From: a virus
Virus record (IMG/VR): IMGVR_UViG_3300042992_001031
Location: 1-47,772 of that record
DNA length: 47,772 nucleotides
Strand: one strand, 5' to 3'
Shown here: positions 40,815 to 47,772 of the stretch, one piece after another
Layout of the letters: each line of letters opens with the position of its first letter
How positions within the stretch are numbered: position 1 is the first letter of the stretch
Notes under the pieces: model-generated
The model's input: the letters and a program-made list of their open reading frames with translations, nothing else
Database searches by the model: none
Told to the model about the DNA's origin: nothing
Program-made: the position numbers and the translations under genes

Positions 40815-41942
40815 ATGGCAGTTATACCGGAACCAGAAAGAAGTAAAATATATACGAGGGTCAAACATCAATTAGGAGCACCACTTAGAAGTGTTGAACT
40901 TGAAGATGAAATGATGGATTCGTTAATGGAATTATCTATTGGAGATTACGAAGAATATGTTCTTCAGTGGTTGATAGATAGTCAATGGGTTAATTTAGTT
41001 AATCTAAACATGAATGAGAAATCAGTTGCGAAGGCATTGATTACTCGAACAATGGACTTTGAACAACAATTTAGTTATTCATATTCAAAAATTGTGGGTC
41101 TTCAAACAGAAGGTCCTTGGGTTCTAAAGAAGGACTATTTTGTATTAAGTGCAAACACTCAAACTTATGAGATTCCAGCGGGTCGAGAGGTTAATGAATT
41201 ATTATGGTTTAGTGATAGACCATGGAACGCATTTGGATTAGGAGGGGCTGCCGGTGGATTTGGTATGGGTATGGGTCTTGGTGCTAGTGAGGCGGGGTTC
41301 GCCCAAATGGGAAATCAAGGTTCTTACTTTATGATGTCAGGTTTTGATTATTTATCGAGAATGCAAGAAGCAAATGTCATGAGTAGAATTTTAGGAGGTT
41401 CGCTTACCTATAGAATTACCGGATTACCTGATGGTAAGAAAAATATTCATTTATACAATACACCGGGAGGAAGATTTAATTGGAATAATATTAATGGTTA
41501 TGTGGGTAAAGCCGTGTGGTATTGGTATTATGATGTGTCTCCTGATAATAGAGCCGATTGTTTAAAAAATAATCCTGATGTAATTAAATTACCGTCAGAT
41601 GTTCCAATGGATAATTTAACTTGGGAAGAGTTAAATATACCGGGTCAACAATGGGTTAGAAGATGGTTTACTGCATATTGTAAAGAAACATTGGCAAGAG
41701 TTAGAGGAAAGTATAGTGGTAATCTTAAGACACCTGATAGTGAATTAACAATGGATTATCAATCATTATCGACTGAATCAAAAGATGAAAAATCAAAATT
41801 AATTGAAGAATTAACAGGTGCTGAAGGTTGGTTAACAAGATTAAGACCTGAAAAAGTAATGGAAAGAGAAGCATTAATTGCTGAAAACTTAAACAAACAA
41901 ATGAAATTTAGAGCAATGCCTCGACAAATTTACGTAATATAA
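40815..41942 (+). CDS. gp13: Neck protein, gp13-like head completion protein
   Basis: 375 residues from the ATG at 40815 (MAVIPEPERSKIYTRVKHQL). An upstream ATG at 40800 would add five residues and overlap the preceding gene, so it is less likely. The N-terminus (VELEDEMMDSLMELSIGDYE) is helical. A Gly/Met/Ala-rich loop (FGLGGAAGGFGMGMGLGASE) lies near 140-165. The C-terminal helices (QWVRRWFTAYCKETLARVRG KYSG, LTGAEGWLTRLRPEKV) match the arrangement of T4-type gp13 proteins, which end with an LG..R.KYSG helix. gp13 and gp14 form the neck that closes the filled head. T4 gp13 is 309. The next gene starts 1 base after its stop. Confidence 0.65.
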   Translation: MAVIPEPERSKIYTRVKHQLGAPLRSVELEDEMMDSLMELSIGDYEEYVLQWLIDSQWVNLVNLNMNEKSVAKALITRTMDFEQQFSYSYSKIVGLQTEGPWVLKKDYFVLSANTQTYEIPAGREVNELLWFSDRPWNAFGLGGAAGGFGMGMGLGASEAGFAQMGNQGSYFMMSGFDYLSRMQEANVMSRILGGSLTYRITGLPDGKKNIHLYNTPGGRFNWNNINGYVGKAVWYWYYDVSPDNRADCLKNNPDVIKLPSDVPMDNLTWEELNIPGQQWVRRWFTAYCKETLARVRGKYSGNLKTPDSELTMDYQSLSTESKDEKSKLIEELTGAEGWLTRLRPEKVMEREALIAENLNKQMKFRAMPRQIYVI

Positions 41943-41943
41943 T

Positions 41944-42279
41944 ATGGCAATAGTAAAATCAATTCCTTCAAGAAGGATTATAAATGGAATGGTAATTGAC
42001 ACCTCGGAAATATCTGTAGTGTCTGAATCGGATTATAGGACAAATGGAGAAAGTTGTATTATTGTTAGAGGTGTCTCAGAATCAATAATTATTTTAGACT
42101 CAAAAACAACTGACCATATTGTAATTAAATCAATGACTAAAGTTACGATAAAACCGGACATTGGAAAAATAGATGAAGACTATGATGAAATAGTTGCCGA
42201 CCAATATGCTTGTATTGAATTTAGGTTTGTTGGAGGTAATTGGTACGTGTTGAGCTCAGATGGACTTAAACAATCATAA
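41944..42279 (+). CDS. Small beta-rich hypothetical protein after the gp13-like gene
   Basis: 111 residues, not recognised. It is nearly all short strands: MAIVKSIPSRRIINGMVIDT, SCIIVRGVSESIIILDS, HIVIKSMTKVTIKPDIG, then CIEFRFVGGNWYVLSSDG. The final GNWYVLSSDG is common at the end of small phage beta-sandwich virion proteins. It begins 1 base after the neck gene, so it is co-translated and probably late. A minor head or neck decoration protein is the simplest guess. It ends at a bidirectional terminator. Confidence 0.6.
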   Translation: MAIVKSIPSRRIINGMVIDTSEISVVSESDYRTNGESCIIVRGVSESIIILDSKTTDHIVIKSMTKVTIKPDIGKIDEDYDEIVADQYACIEFRFVGGNWYVLSSDGLKQS

Positions 42280-42307
42280 AAAAAGTGGATTATATCCACT
42301 TTTTTTA
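42280..42307. terminator. Bidirectional terminator between convergent genes
   Basis: AAAAAAAGTGGA, TTATA, TCCACTTTTTTT: a 6-base GC-containing stem extended by A/T pairs, with T-runs in both directions. It serves the plus-strand 111-residue gene and the minus-strand HNH copy 2, whose TAA lies inside it. Confidence 0.93.
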
Positions 42308-42904
42308 TGTCACTCTATTTCCCTTTTTCATATTATCCTTTCCCCACAATGGTTGTAGATTAGTATAATTAGATAGTCTGATAATGTCTTCCTCATTTTT
42401 TGCCGAAGATAATGGAATTATATGGTCAATATGCCACCCGTAAAATCCCTTGTTATCCCAAGTCATACCTTCACTAAATTTATCTTCTAAGTATTTTTTC
42501 AAAAATGTTGTATCACACCCTAAATAATCTATCGAGCGATTTTTTTTAATAAGATTATTATCTCTAAAAATATCTTTTAACCTATTTCGATAATTTGTAA
42601 TTAATTTAAATAATATATCATTGTTATATCTTTCTTTATTTTTCTTTGACTGATAATTCCTAATTTTATCTTTGTTTTTATCTCTCCATTTTTTATTATA
42701 TTCGTATAATCTTCCCGGATTTTTTTTAAGAAATTTTTTTTTAATGTCGTCAGATTTTTCCTGATTATTTTTTCTCCAATTCTCACTGTTCTTATTTTGA
42801 CATTTTTTACAGTTAGACCTTAATCCATCATGAGAATCCCCATTTCTATAAAAATCACAAACATTTTTTTCTTCTTTACATTTACTACAAGTTTTTGTTT
42901 CCAT
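42305..42904 (-). CDS. Free-standing HNH homing endonuclease, copy 2
   Basis: 199 residues. The zinc ribbon (C6, C9, C32, C35) has the same spacing as copy 1. The basic middle is shorter. The HNH core has GWHIDHIIPLSSAK (H158, D160, H161), NLQPLW (N182) and KDN (N191). DYLGCDTTFLKKYLEDKFSE replaces the DIVGCSPEFLKEHLE of copies 1 and 3, so it is the most divergent of the three. It sits beside the DNA polymerase gene, a classic target neighbourhood. The start overlaps the small RHH gene upstream. Its stop lies inside the terminator. Confidence 0.9.
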   Translation of the reverse strand: METKTCSKCKEEKNVCDFYRNGDSHDGLRSNCKKCQNKNSENWRKNNQEKSDDIKKKFLKKNPGRLYEYNKKWRDKNKDKIRNYQSKKNKERYNNDILFKLITNYRNRLKDIFRDNNLIKKNRSIDYLGCDTTFLKKYLEDKFSEGMTWDNKGFYGWHIDHIIPLSSAKNEEDIIRLSNYTNLQPLWGKDNMKKGNRVT

Positions 42905-43046
42905 CTTTTCTATAATCTTTAAGTAATTGATTCACTAATGATGATAAATTAATGTGAAGTCCTCGATAATAAGTTAATAGTTCAGGGTCTAACGCCACCG
43001 ATACTTTAGTTTTCCTTTCTTCTTCTAATTTTAATTTTCTTCCCAT
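42885..43046 (-). CDS. Small ribbon-helix-helix protein paired with HNH copy 2
   Basis: 53 residues: MGRKLKLEEERKTKVSVALD, then PELLTYYRGLHINLSSLVNQ and LLKDYRKDGNKNL. It is clearly homologous to the RHH of cassette 1 (shared MGRK start, KVSVALDPEL strand, INLSSLVN.LLK.Y helix). The HNH ATG at 42904 lies 142 bases after this start in another frame, exactly as in cassette 1, and the RHH frame runs 20 bases into the HNH gene. Confidence 0.8.
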   Translation of the reverse strand: MGRKLKLEEERKTKVSVALDPELLTYYRGLHINLSSLVNQLLKDYRKDGNKNL

Positions 43047-43077
43047 AATAATAAATATCTATAAATATAGTAAAAGT
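43047..43077 (-). promoter_or_regulatory. Upstream element of RHH-HNH cassette 2
   Basis: The minus strand reads ACTTTT, two bases, TATATT, three bases, AGATATTTAT, then 4 bases to the ATG. Spacing is identical to cassettes 1 and 3. It begins at the end of the DNA polymerase gene's 3' flank. Confidence 0.6.
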
Positions 43078-43093
43078 GTGATGATTCACAAAA

Positions 43094-45808
43094 TTATTTT
43101 ATATATTCTTCCCACCCTTCTTCCGCCAAATCATAAATGTAATCAGGGCTAACACCAACTCTGTCCCAAAATTTTAGTTCTAAGTCTGTAATTTCTAATA
43201 ACTCCTCCACAGTGTCTTGGTCACCATCTTTTAACGGATTCCCACTAATTAATTCACATTGAGACTTGGTAAATATACCTCTTTTTTCAGGTTCATTGAC
43301 TAATAAATTATTTCTGACCTCATCTTGAAATACAACCATTAGTGGTAATAGTTTTTTATTGAAAGTAACAACAGCCCTTGCGACATTATAATCACCTTTT
43401 AAATCAGGGTTATCCGTTAGAATATCTTTATCTAATAAATAACAATTCAATTGAACCCCGTCATTCTTTTTTTGTACATCTCCATGAGAAGCTCTTAACC
43501 CATTGTTAACATACATAATAACATCACCCAAATTAACTTTTAAGTTTTCTTGTATTGCTAATTCCAAATGAGCCATGCGTGACATACTATTTCCAGATTT
43601 TGTTTTAGTCGTCAATCGTTTCTTATAATCATCTAACGATAATTTAACTCTAGCCCTTTGAGCAATTTTACTTAATGAAATTTCTTTATTATAAATCTTT
43701 TGTAGGTATTCATAGTAATATTCAACAAACCCCTGACCATTACCCTCTAATAATAATTTAACACCTTTGTCTAAAAATTCCTCAATATATAAAGGTAGTT
43801 TTTTAGATTTAATTGAATTTCCGGTTAGTTTAATTTTACCATTAGTTTCCATTACGGCATAATTTTTTCGAGCGAGATTAATACAACTCACCCAAGTTCC
43901 GTCACAGTCTAAGGCCATTTCACCTTTTTGGAAAATATCGTTATATTCAGCAACATCGGCGTAATAACCCTCATAAACTTTATCTTTTTTTACTTTCCAA
44001 TTTAACCCTTTACCAATATATCTACGAGTTTCAACTCCATCGGGGATTGTAAAGTTCATACCATCAGTATCGCAAACCAAAGAAGTATAACCTTTTTTGG
44101 TAAAAAACTTTAACATCTGTCTTAAATATTGTCTACCGGTACAGGTAATTTTTTCACCCTTATTCATATCTCCCCAAGCGTATACTTGTGGAGCCGATAA
44201 AGCACCAAATAACGAATTAATGAAAATCTTAATTGGTAACTGCTTATTACCATATGACTCAGATTTTGCTTTGTCTGTTTCATAAAACTCCTCAGCTAAT
44301 TGTTTATATTTGATACGAGTATTACGGAAATAGGTTAACATACCTTTCATTGCTCCCGTAACATCACAATCAGGAAATACATCGTGTACCAATTGAATTG
44401 AGGGATATAGGGAGCTAAAGTCAAGTTTTAGTACATTCTTACTATAACCAACTTTTAAGAGTCTTGAAAGACCCCCTACGAAGTCAGTCTTAGGTTCTTT
44501 AACTGGAATGGCTAAATTATATTTATATGACCACGCTAAAAGTAACATTCTCCACAGACTTGCAGTACCCATTGTTGAAACCCTTTCATATGTTGTTGGA
44601 ATCATTGCCGCCAATAAGAATGAACCTTGGTTGAACTCTTGGTCAACTTTAAGGGTTTCATCTAAGTCATCGTCAAGATACATCTCTACTAACTTATCTC
44701 CACTAGTTTTCTCGTAAGTATCAATTCGTCTTTTACATATTTCATCAATCTTAGGGTCAACACCAACTTTCTTGTAATTACCATTAGTAGTGTTTAACCA
44801 AAAATCTTCCTTGTTGGCATAAAATGGACCAATGTCTAAGTGGTCAATGTAAACACGACTTGGAGATTCCGCATTAATGTATTTGGTGATATATTTTAAA
44901 CCAGCCGCTTTAATACTTGAGTTGATTGCTTGAGCCCTACGAACCGCATGGATAATATCAATAACGTTATAACCCCAAATAGAAGTTTGAGTATAAGTCT
45001 CAACCTCATTAGCCAATTTTAACATACCATCTTTACGAGTATAAGAATGGTTAGGGTTTAATGATTTACATACCTTTTTCAAATCAATCCCCAATATTTT
45101 ACTTCTTTCAAATATCCAATGCCAGTCAAAGTTTGCCGAGTTATATCCACCAATAATTGATGGCTTAAGTTCATTGATTACTTTAAAAAATTCAATGATT
45201 GCCCCCTTTTCTTCGTTTTCATCAGTACACTCAATCACTCTATGGAATCCTTTATTGGTTTTGATTCCAATCATAAAGATACGACCATCCTTAGGTTCAA
45301 GGGAGGTCGTCTCCAAGTCATAAACCATTCGAGTAACCTCGTTATAGTTTTCAAACCCTTTGAATAATCTTTTTTCTTTGGATACAAGGTATTGTTCCAC
45401 CGGAGATAAAAGAGTTATTTTATCCTTGGCTTTATCACCCCATGGGTCACATCCTCCATCTCTAAAGAATTGGATAAGTTCTCTATATCCTTTCATGGAT
45501 TTAACCAAATAGGTTAAGCCCTTTTCAAGACGTTCATTTCCATGAGTTTCCAATTTCTCAATCAGAATTCCATACTTGGACATGGCTTCTTTCTGAGCAG
45601 CCCTTGAATCGTTATAAAATTTTAGTTGTTTTAAATCACCCACCCAAGCGAACGGGGTAAAAGTGTCTTTACGGATTTCTTTTCCTTTGCCAGGAACTTC
45701 ACGTACTTTGTAAATACAGTTGTCTCGGTAGTCATACTCGATGGCAACTATAAATTCTTCCGGGTCATTTCCGTGGAGGAATGACTCAATTTCTTTACTG
45801 TCTATCAT
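43094..45808 (-). CDS. gp43: DNA polymerase, family B (T4 gp43-like) with 3'-5' exonuclease
   Basis: 904 residues (T4 gp43 is 898). Exo I is MVYDLETTSLEP at about 165, Exo II is IIGGYNSANFDWHW, and Exo III has GYNVIDI. Polymerase motif A is KLDFSSLYPSIQ (about 464), motif B is KIFINSLFGALSAPQ (about 530), and motif C is LVCDTDGMNF (about 583), a variant of YxDTDS in which Ser is replaced by Gly. Proofreading acids and both catalytic Asp are therefore present. No intein or intron interrupts it, although an HNH cassette lies immediately downstream. It should copy the genome with the clamp, which is outside this window, plus the helicase and the gp32-like protein. A TATTTATC motif lies 63 bases before the ATG. 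Confidence 0.95.
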   Translation of the reverse strand: MIDSKEIESFLHGNDPEEFIVAIEYDYRDNCIYKVREVPGKGKEIRKDTFTPFAWVGDLKQLKFYNDSRAAQKEAMSKYGILIEKLETHGNERLEKGLTYLVKSMKGYRELIQFFRDGGCDPWGDKAKDKITLLSPVEQYLVSKEKRLFKGFENYNEVTRMVYDLETTSLEPKDGRIFMIGIKTNKGFHRVIECTDENEEKGAIIEFFKVINELKPSIIGGYNSANFDWHWIFERSKILGIDLKKVCKSLNPNHSYTRKDGMLKLANEVETYTQTSIWGYNVIDIIHAVRRAQAINSSIKAAGLKYITKYINAESPSRVYIDHLDIGPFYANKEDFWLNTTNGNYKKVGVDPKIDEICKRRIDTYEKTSGDKLVEMYLDDDLDETLKVDQEFNQGSFLLAAMIPTTYERVSTMGTASLWRMLLLAWSYKYNLAIPVKEPKTDFVGGLSRLLKVGYSKNVLKLDFSSLYPSIQLVHDVFPDCDVTGAMKGMLTYFRNTRIKYKQLAEEFYETDKAKSESYGNKQLPIKIFINSLFGALSAPQVYAWGDMNKGEKITCTGRQYLRQMLKFFTKKGYTSLVCDTDGMNFTIPDGVETRRYIGKGLNWKVKKDKVYEGYYADVAEYNDIFQKGEMALDCDGTWVSCINLARKNYAVMETNGKIKLTGNSIKSKKLPLYIEEFLDKGVKLLLEGNGQGFVEYYYEYLQKIYNKEISLSKIAQRARVKLSLDDYKKRLTTKTKSGNSMSRMAHLELAIQENLKVNLGDVIMYVNNGLRASHGDVQKKNDGVQLNCYLLDKDILTDNPDLKGDYNVARAVVTFNKKLLPLMVVFQDEVRNNLLVNEPEKRGIFTKSQCELISGNPLKDGDQDTVEELLEITDLELKFWDRVGVSPDYIYDLAEEGWEEYIK

Positions 45809-45870
45809 ATATTATCTTGGAGTGGTATATTAGCAATCACTTAGTTGTGAAGTTCACCTTACTCATCGTA

Positions 45871-45878
45871 GATAAATA
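45871..45878 (-). promoter_or_regulatory. TATTTATC motif upstream of the DNA polymerase gene
   Basis: CTATATTTATCTACG on the minus strand in the 95-base gap upstream of the polymerase gene. The gap holds no gene. The motif is far (63 bases) from the ATG, leaving a leader that could carry a translational operator, as T4 gp43 has, but no clear hairpin was identified. Confidence 0.4.
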
Positions 45879-45903
45879 TAGTTAATTAAATTTAAGAATC
45901 AAA

Positions 45904-46281
45904 TTAACAACAAGCGGTTTCCGAAATAAAACTTGGTTGGATATTAATATAGAGTTCTTCTCTAATTGGAAGTATTAGATTACCCTCATCATTTTTAATC
46001 AGCACCTGACCTTGAAACCTTCCCGGAGTATTTGTATCTCTTGAAGTAAATTTATAATATACATAATATTCAGTTGGTGCACCGTCAGGTAATATTAAAG
46101 AAACTATACTACAAGGAGCCGAAACGATTTTAGGTATTCCCGTCTCCACGTCAATCATTGTAAAAAATATTGTAGAAACTTCCAAATCTCTCATAAGTTG
46201 TTCATACCCTGAGCGCCCATCTTTTACAATTTGAAATTTTAAGACCGGTAAGTTTGAATTCTGTTTAATAAAAAATTCCAT
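45904..46281 (-). CDS. Small beta-rich protein, possibly a virion/baseplate component
   Basis: 125 residues, not firmly recognised. Strands predominate: LPVLKFQIVKDGRSG, VSTIFFTMIDVETG, then TEYYVYYKFTSRDTNTPGRF QGQVLIKNDEGNLILPIREE and LYINIQPSF. This is the layout of an Ig-like or BppU-N-like virion domain (linear strand order with a G-R/K-F...V.I motif). The end is TACC with two Cys. A TATTTATT motif lies 15 bases upstream. Between DNA polymerase and an HNH cassette, its place gives no clue to partners. Confidence 0.6.
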   Translation of the reverse strand: MEFFIKQNSNLPVLKFQIVKDGRSGYEQLMRDLEVSTIFFTMIDVETGIPKIVSAPCSIVSLILPDGAPTEYYVYYKFTSRDTNTPGRFQGQVLIKNDEGNLILPIREELYINIQPSFISETACC

Positions 46282-46295
46282 TTTTTTTGTTTATT

Positions 46296-46303
46296 AATAA
46301 ATA
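46296..46303 (-). promoter_or_regulatory. TATTTATT motif before the 125-residue gene
   Basis: GATATATTTATTAATAAAC on the minus strand, in a divergent 82-base gap that also carries the RHH-HNH cassette 3 element on the plus strand. Confidence 0.4.
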
Positions 46304-46324
46304 TATCGTATTTTTGTTTTAATA

Positions 46325-46358
46325 AAGTATAACTTTTCATACTTTACAAGATATTTAT
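46325..46358 (+). promoter_or_regulatory. Upstream element of RHH-HNH cassette 3
   Basis: AAAGTAT, eight bases, ATACTTT is a perfect 7-base inverted repeat (46325-46346). It overlaps the block ACTTTT, two bases, TACTTT, three bases, AGATATTTAT (46332-46358) found with the same spacing in cassettes 1 and 2. The ATG follows 5 bases later. The inverted repeat is the size of an RHH dimer-of-dimers operator. Confidence 0.6.
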
Positions 46359-46363
46359 AGTAT

Positions 46364-46516
46364 ATGAAACCAAGAAAAAAAGAAGAAGAGAAAAAGATTA
46401 AATTTGCCATTAGTTTAGACCCTAAATTATTTAAACGAATGGAAGATGATATCACAAATAAATCGAGACTAATCGAAACTTTACTTAAAGAACATTATGG
46501 AAAAAAAGATTTGTAG
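46364..46516 (+). CDS. Small ribbon-helix-helix protein paired with HNH copy 3
   Basis: 50 residues: MKPRKKEEEKKIKFAISLDP, then KLFKRMEDDITNKSRLIETL and LKEHYGKKDL. Same strand-helix-helix layout as the RHH proteins of cassettes 1 and 2 (basic N-terminus, IKFAISLDP.L strand, ..SRLIETLLKE.Y helix) but more diverged. The HNH ATG at 46497 lies 133 bases after its start, in another frame, and the RHH stop is 20 bases inside the HNH gene. Confidence 0.8.
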   Translation: MKPRKKEEEKKIKFAISLDPKLFKRMEDDITNKSRLIETLLKEHYGKKDL

Positions 46517-47153
46517 TAAGTGTAAAGAAGAAAAGGAATTTTGTGAGTTTAATAAAAGAAAAGATTCGAAAGACGGTCATAGAAATGAGTGTAAAATTTG
46601 TTGGTATTTAAAAAGCCAAAATTATATTAAAAAATTTCCACAAAAAAAACAAGAATATAATAACAAGTGGTTTTCTAAAAATACTTCTTATTATAAACAA
46701 TATTATAAAAATAATGAAAAAAAATTTTTAGAGTATAAAATAAAATTTAACGGTTTAAACCCGGATTATAATAAAAATTATTATGTTAATAATAAGGATT
46801 ATTTTTCTGATTATGTAATGTTTAAATACGTTAATAATAATTTATTTAGATTATCTCACATCATAAGAAATAGAATTAGAACATTTCTTAAATTAAAAAA
46901 TCTAACTAAAACAAATAAAACTTTTGATATTGTAGGATGTTCTCCGGAATTCCTTAAAGAACATTTAGAACAACAATTCACGGAAGGAATGTCTTGGGGT
47001 AATCAAGGATTGTACGGATGGCACATTGACCACAAAATACCATTATCTTCCTCCAATACCGAAGAAGAAATATATAAACTTTGTCATTATACAAATCTTC
47101 AGCCACTATGGGCTGAAGATAATTTGAAAAAAAGTAATAAAATAATAAATTAA
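46497..47153 (+). CDS. Free-standing HNH homing endonuclease, copy 3
   Basis: 218 residues. Zinc ribbon cysteines C6, C9, C32, C35 in CSKC...CKIC. The middle is very rich in Lys, Asn and Tyr. DIVGCSPEFLKEHLEQQFTE and the HNH core WHIDHKIPLSSS (H176, D178, H179), NLQPLWAEDNLKKSNK (N200, N209) are nearly identical to copy 1, while the middle differs, as if the DNA-binding and nuclease end had been exchanged or kept. Its stop overlaps the stop of the convergent glycosyltransferase-like gene by 4 bases, a tight insertion that may have landed at that gene's end. Confidence 0.9.
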   Translation: MEKKICSKCKEEKEFCEFNKRKDSKDGHRNECKICWYLKSQNYIKKFPQKKQEYNNKWFSKNTSYYKQYYKNNEKKFLEYKIKFNGLNPDYNKNYYVNNKDYFSDYVMFKYVNNNLFRLSHIIRNRIRTFLKLKNLTKTNKTFDIVGCSPEFLKEHLEQQFTEGMSWGNQGLYGWHIDHKIPLSSSNTEEEIYKLCHYTNLQPLWAEDNLKKSNKIIN

Positions 47154-47772
47154 GATTCTTTTCTTAAAGAACCATCATAGTGGTCAAATCGGTCATGCTC
47201 AGTTGGAGTTAATAACAAAATACCTGGTTTAATATTACCTTTAACAGTTTCCTGATAACAATGAGACATGAGAGTCTGCTCGAATGCGTGCGCCCATTGT
47301 GTCTCTAAATAACATTTATAATTACCTATTTTATTTAACACAATTGGCCAGTTGGATAAATAGATTTCACCATCAACGTAAGGTAACCCCTGATGTGTTT
47401 TAATGTTATTGAATTTAGTTCTTGGTGCGTTTGGGTCTAATCCTTGAACAGGTAATAATGGTTTTTCGGGGAATAATTCTACCCTAACATTTTGGGGTAC
47501 ATTGTACCATGAAAATTGTATGTCATTTGAACCATAAAATTCAGTAAAACTTAATTTTAAAAAATCAAAATTTTCATTTTTAATAATTTGTAATGATTTT
47601 GAATATAAGTTTGAAACAAATCTATTAAAACCGTTTTTACACACTTCACCTTTTTTAGGGTAAAACGCCATGTCATCTTCAAAAAAGTAATAAAAATCCA
47701 AATCAGTTTCATCGAAATGTTCGGCAACAAATACTCTACCACCAACAATTCCAATATTATCTTTTTTGATGT
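47150..47772 (-). CDS. Glycosyltransferase-like protein (C-terminal part; N-terminus beyond the right edge)
   Basis: The frame is open from the stop at 47150 to the right edge, giving about 206 residues. Methionine starts within it are secondary: the frame continues upstream as IKKDNIGIVGGRVFVAEHFD, so the true start is outside. DFYYFFEDDM looks like the DxD-type nucleotide-sugar site of GT-A glycosyltransferases (FEDDM). It is followed by FDFLKLSFTEFYGSND and later LETQWAHAFEQTLMSHCYQ. The ending GILLLTPTEHDRFDHYDGSL is typical of the variable C-terminal part. It may modify DNA bases, virion proteins or host surface. Assignment is from one motif and general pattern. Confidence 0.55.
   Translation of the reverse strand, partial: IKKDNIGIVGGRVFVAEHFDETDLDFYYFFEDDMAFYPKKGEVCKNGFNRFVSNLYSKSLQIIKNENFDFLKLSFTEFYGSNDIQFSWYNVPQNVRVELFPEKPLLPVQGLDPNAPRTKFNNIKTHQGLPYVDGEIYLSNWPIVLNKIGNYKCYLETQWAHAFEQTLMSHCYQETVKGNIKPGILLLTPTEHDRFDHYDGSLRKES

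Noticed and set aside
42601-42786. 61-codon minus-strand frame inside HNH copy 2
   Set aside because: It is an alternative frame of a Lys/Asn-rich stretch, where open frames are expected by composition.
45809-45903. Possible tRNA or small RNA in the gap upstream of DNA polymerase
   Set aside because: No cloverleaf, CCA end or stable hairpin could be drawn; only a TATTTATC motif is supportable.

Overview
The window is part of the genome of a T4-type myovirus (contractile-tailed phage), read from both strands and packed almost without gaps. The evidence is a full T4-style replication set (family B DNA polymerase, replicative helicase, UvsX recombinase, gp32-like ssDNA-binding protein, 5'-3' exonuclease) together with a T4-style tail set (sheath, tube, tape measure, gp26-like chaperone, gp53, gp25 and gp6 baseplate proteins). 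The host is probably a member of the Bacteroidota, such as a flavobacterium. The DNA is AT-rich, start codons are mostly preceded by A-rich stretches rather than clear Shine-Dalgarno sites, and two intergenic regions carry TTTG-N19/20-TAnnTTT(G/A) promoters of the Bacteroidota type. The host is an inference. No tRNA, rRNA, IS element or CRISPR array was seen, and no gene-free stretch exceeds 300 bases.

Layout. (1) 1-1032, minus strand: gp6 (cut by the window edge) and gp25 baseplate wedge genes. (2) 1084-12010, minus strand: a DNA-metabolism block. In order of transcription it holds gp32, a small unknown, uvsX, an RHH+HNH cassette, the 5'-3' exonuclease, an Acb2-like anti-CBASS sponge, an unknown, the intein-bearing gp41 helicase, nrdB and nrdA, ending in a terminator. 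(3) 12022-36956, minus strand: the late tail block. In order of transcription it holds neck-like proteins, three small proteins with a shared MK..ITES-type leader, a gp15-like protein, a large sheath, a HAD phosphatase, the tube, a gp26-like chaperone with a probable frameshift, the tape measure, a 1684-residue tail/baseplate protein, gp53, a 2559-residue hub-like protein and two small proteins. (4) 37012-42279, plus strand: an intein-bearing SNF2 helicase, a nuclease-like protein, a gp13-like neck protein and a small unknown. (5) 42305-47772: a second RHH+HNH cassette, DNA polymerase, a small structural-like protein, a third RHH+HNH cassette and the end of a glycosyltransferase-like gene.

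How the parts work together. The nucleotide-reduction genes feed deoxynucleotides to the polymerase/helicase/SSB machine. UvsX, the exonuclease and the SNF2 helicase serve recombination-dependent replication and repair. The Acb2-like protein probably protects the phage from cyclic-oligonucleotide immunity. The late block builds the neck, contractile tail and baseplate.

The most notable signals are: (a) three copies of a two-gene cassette in which a roughly 50-residue ribbon-helix-helix protein overlaps the start of an HNH endonuclease in the same geometry, behind the same upstream element; (b) two related inteins splitting the Walker A loops of two different helicases, one with Ala at position 1 and a class-3-like residue pattern; (c) a narrow TTTTTTC shift window at the end of the gp26-like gene that would add about 50 residues; (d) an Acb2-like gene translationally coupled to the exonuclease gene; (e) a shared leader that looks like a T4 capsid-targeting peptide.
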